Source: CAZEJK01 sp964512045 (GTDB lineage: Bacteria; Acidobacteriota; Thermoanaerobaculia; Thermoanaerobaculales; Sulfomarinibacteraceae). Taken from it: DNA of 14,221 nucleotides. This document shows positions 13,650 to 14,221 of this stretch, one piece after another. The stretch is taken from NCBI GenBank assembly GCA_964512045.1, contig CAZEJK010000132.1:1-14221 (forward strand), read 5' to 3'. The notes beneath the pieces were generated by a model, which was not told where the DNA came from, searched no databases, and saw nothing but the letters and a program-made list of their open reading frames with translations. The translations under genes and the position numbers were made by a program. Every line of letters begins with the position of its first letter. The first letter of the stretch is position 1.

Positions 13650-14221
13650 CTACTGCGGTGGCAGCTGAACTGACCCCGTGACATCCCGGACGTCGACGTC
13701 ACCGGAGCCGGCATCATCGACCACCACATCACCGCCAACTGAGCTGATCCGGATGTCGCCAGAGCCGTCGTCATCGATCCGGACGCTCCCGGTGACGTTG
13801 CGGATCGTGAGATCGCCAGAGCCATCGTCGTCCACCAGCACATCGGTGGCCACTGTGTCGATGAGAACGTCGCCAGAGCCGTCCTCCAGTCGAACCGGTC
13901 CGGCAACGTTGCGGACCTCGATCTCGCCGGAGCCGTCCGTGATGTCGATCTTTCCCTGGATTTCACTGAGCTCGATCTCTCCGGAACCGTCCGAGATCGA
14001 TACCGGTCCGCCCACCTTGCGAACCTGGATCTCTCCGGAGCCGTCCTCGAGATCGAGAGCGGCCACGTTTTCGATCCAGGCGCCACCCGAGCCGTCGTGG
14101 ACCTCGAGCTCGCTCGACGCCGGAACCTCGAGGGTCAGATCGAGCAGGGCGGTGCCGCGGTACTCCTCGGGGAACTCTGTCCGTACCACCACCCGATCGC
14201 CGGAGCCATCGATGGTCAGAG
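13650..14221 (-). CDS. DGSG-repeat beta-solenoid protein, DUF4097-like (5' end outside window)
   Basis: The frame is open to the window edge, giving about 190 C-terminal residues and the stop TAG at 13650-13652. The GTG at 14192 is internal: the residues before it ('LTIDGSGDR') continue the same pattern. The protein is built from roughly 20-residue units of the form 'DGSGEIEVRNVAGPVRLE', seen about nine times. Each has an Asp/Gly turn followed by alternating hydrophobic residues, giving a right-handed beta-solenoid. This matches the DUF4097/DUF2807 (GIN-domain) group of cell-surface or periplasmic proteins whose biochemical role is unclear. A signal peptide would be expected in the missing N-terminus. 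The repeats are also visible in DNA as recurring CCGGAGCCGTC/CCAGAGCCGTC blocks about 60 bases apart, so this segment is prone to recombination and misassembly. Confidence 0.82.
   Translation of the reverse strand, partial: LTIDGSGDRVVVRTEFPEEYRGTALLDLTLEVPASSELEVHDGSGGAWIENVAALDLEDGSGEIQVRKVGGPVSISDGSGEIELSEIQGKIDITDGSGEIEVRNVAGPVRLEDGSGDVLIDTVATDVLVDDDGSGDLTIRNVTGSVRIDDDGSGDIRISSVGGDVVVDDAGSGDVDVRDVTGSVQLPPQ

Overview
The window looks like chromosomal DNA of a high-GC, Gram-negative-type bacterium. I infer Acidobacteriota, perhaps the Thermoanaerobaculia. The reasons are the Pkn-type kinase fused to a long TPR tail with 'G-x-DP' inserts, the style of the secreted protein at 8492-9793, the frequent PIN toxin modules and the heptamer tandem array. 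This placement is inferred from gene style; no marker gene is present.

Layout. 1-246 is the tail of a four-helix-bundle (23S-rRNA-intervening-sequence type) protein. 345-907 is a dead IS3-family transposase with an internal deletion and a frameshift. 1002-4178 is a large membrane Ser/Thr kinase with a TPR tail. 4249-4864 is a Phd/YefM antitoxin plus PIN toxin pair, preceded by two tandem palindromes. 5067-7036, on the minus strand, is a two-gene operon: a TetR-type regulator followed with a 4-base overlap by tryptophanase. Its promoter carries an operator-like palindrome across the -10 box. 7129-7240 is a probable fragment of another PIN toxin. 7238-7881 (minus) is a second, unrelated toxin-antitoxin pair (ribbon-helix-helix antitoxin plus PIN toxin). 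7882-8491 is non-coding and rich in repeats and hairpins. 8492-9793 (minus) is a secreted protein. 10081-12590 is flotillin followed closely by an unrecognised gene, and 12646-13461 is an HD-domain hydrolase on the same strand. 13650-14221 (minus) is the C-terminal part of a DGSG-repeat beta-solenoid (DUF4097-like) protein that runs off the window.

How it fits together. The tryptophanase operon would make indole, pyruvate and ammonia from tryptophan under local TetR control. It is flanked on both sides by toxin-antitoxin modules and by two inverted copies of a 55-bp repeat (45/55 identical), so the segment 4.2-8.0 kb looks like an accessory island. The flotillin operon is the best candidate for something undescribed: a FloT-like scaffold with no NfeD partner but a closely linked helical protein of unknown function. 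The function statements rest on motifs read by eye; no database search was possible.
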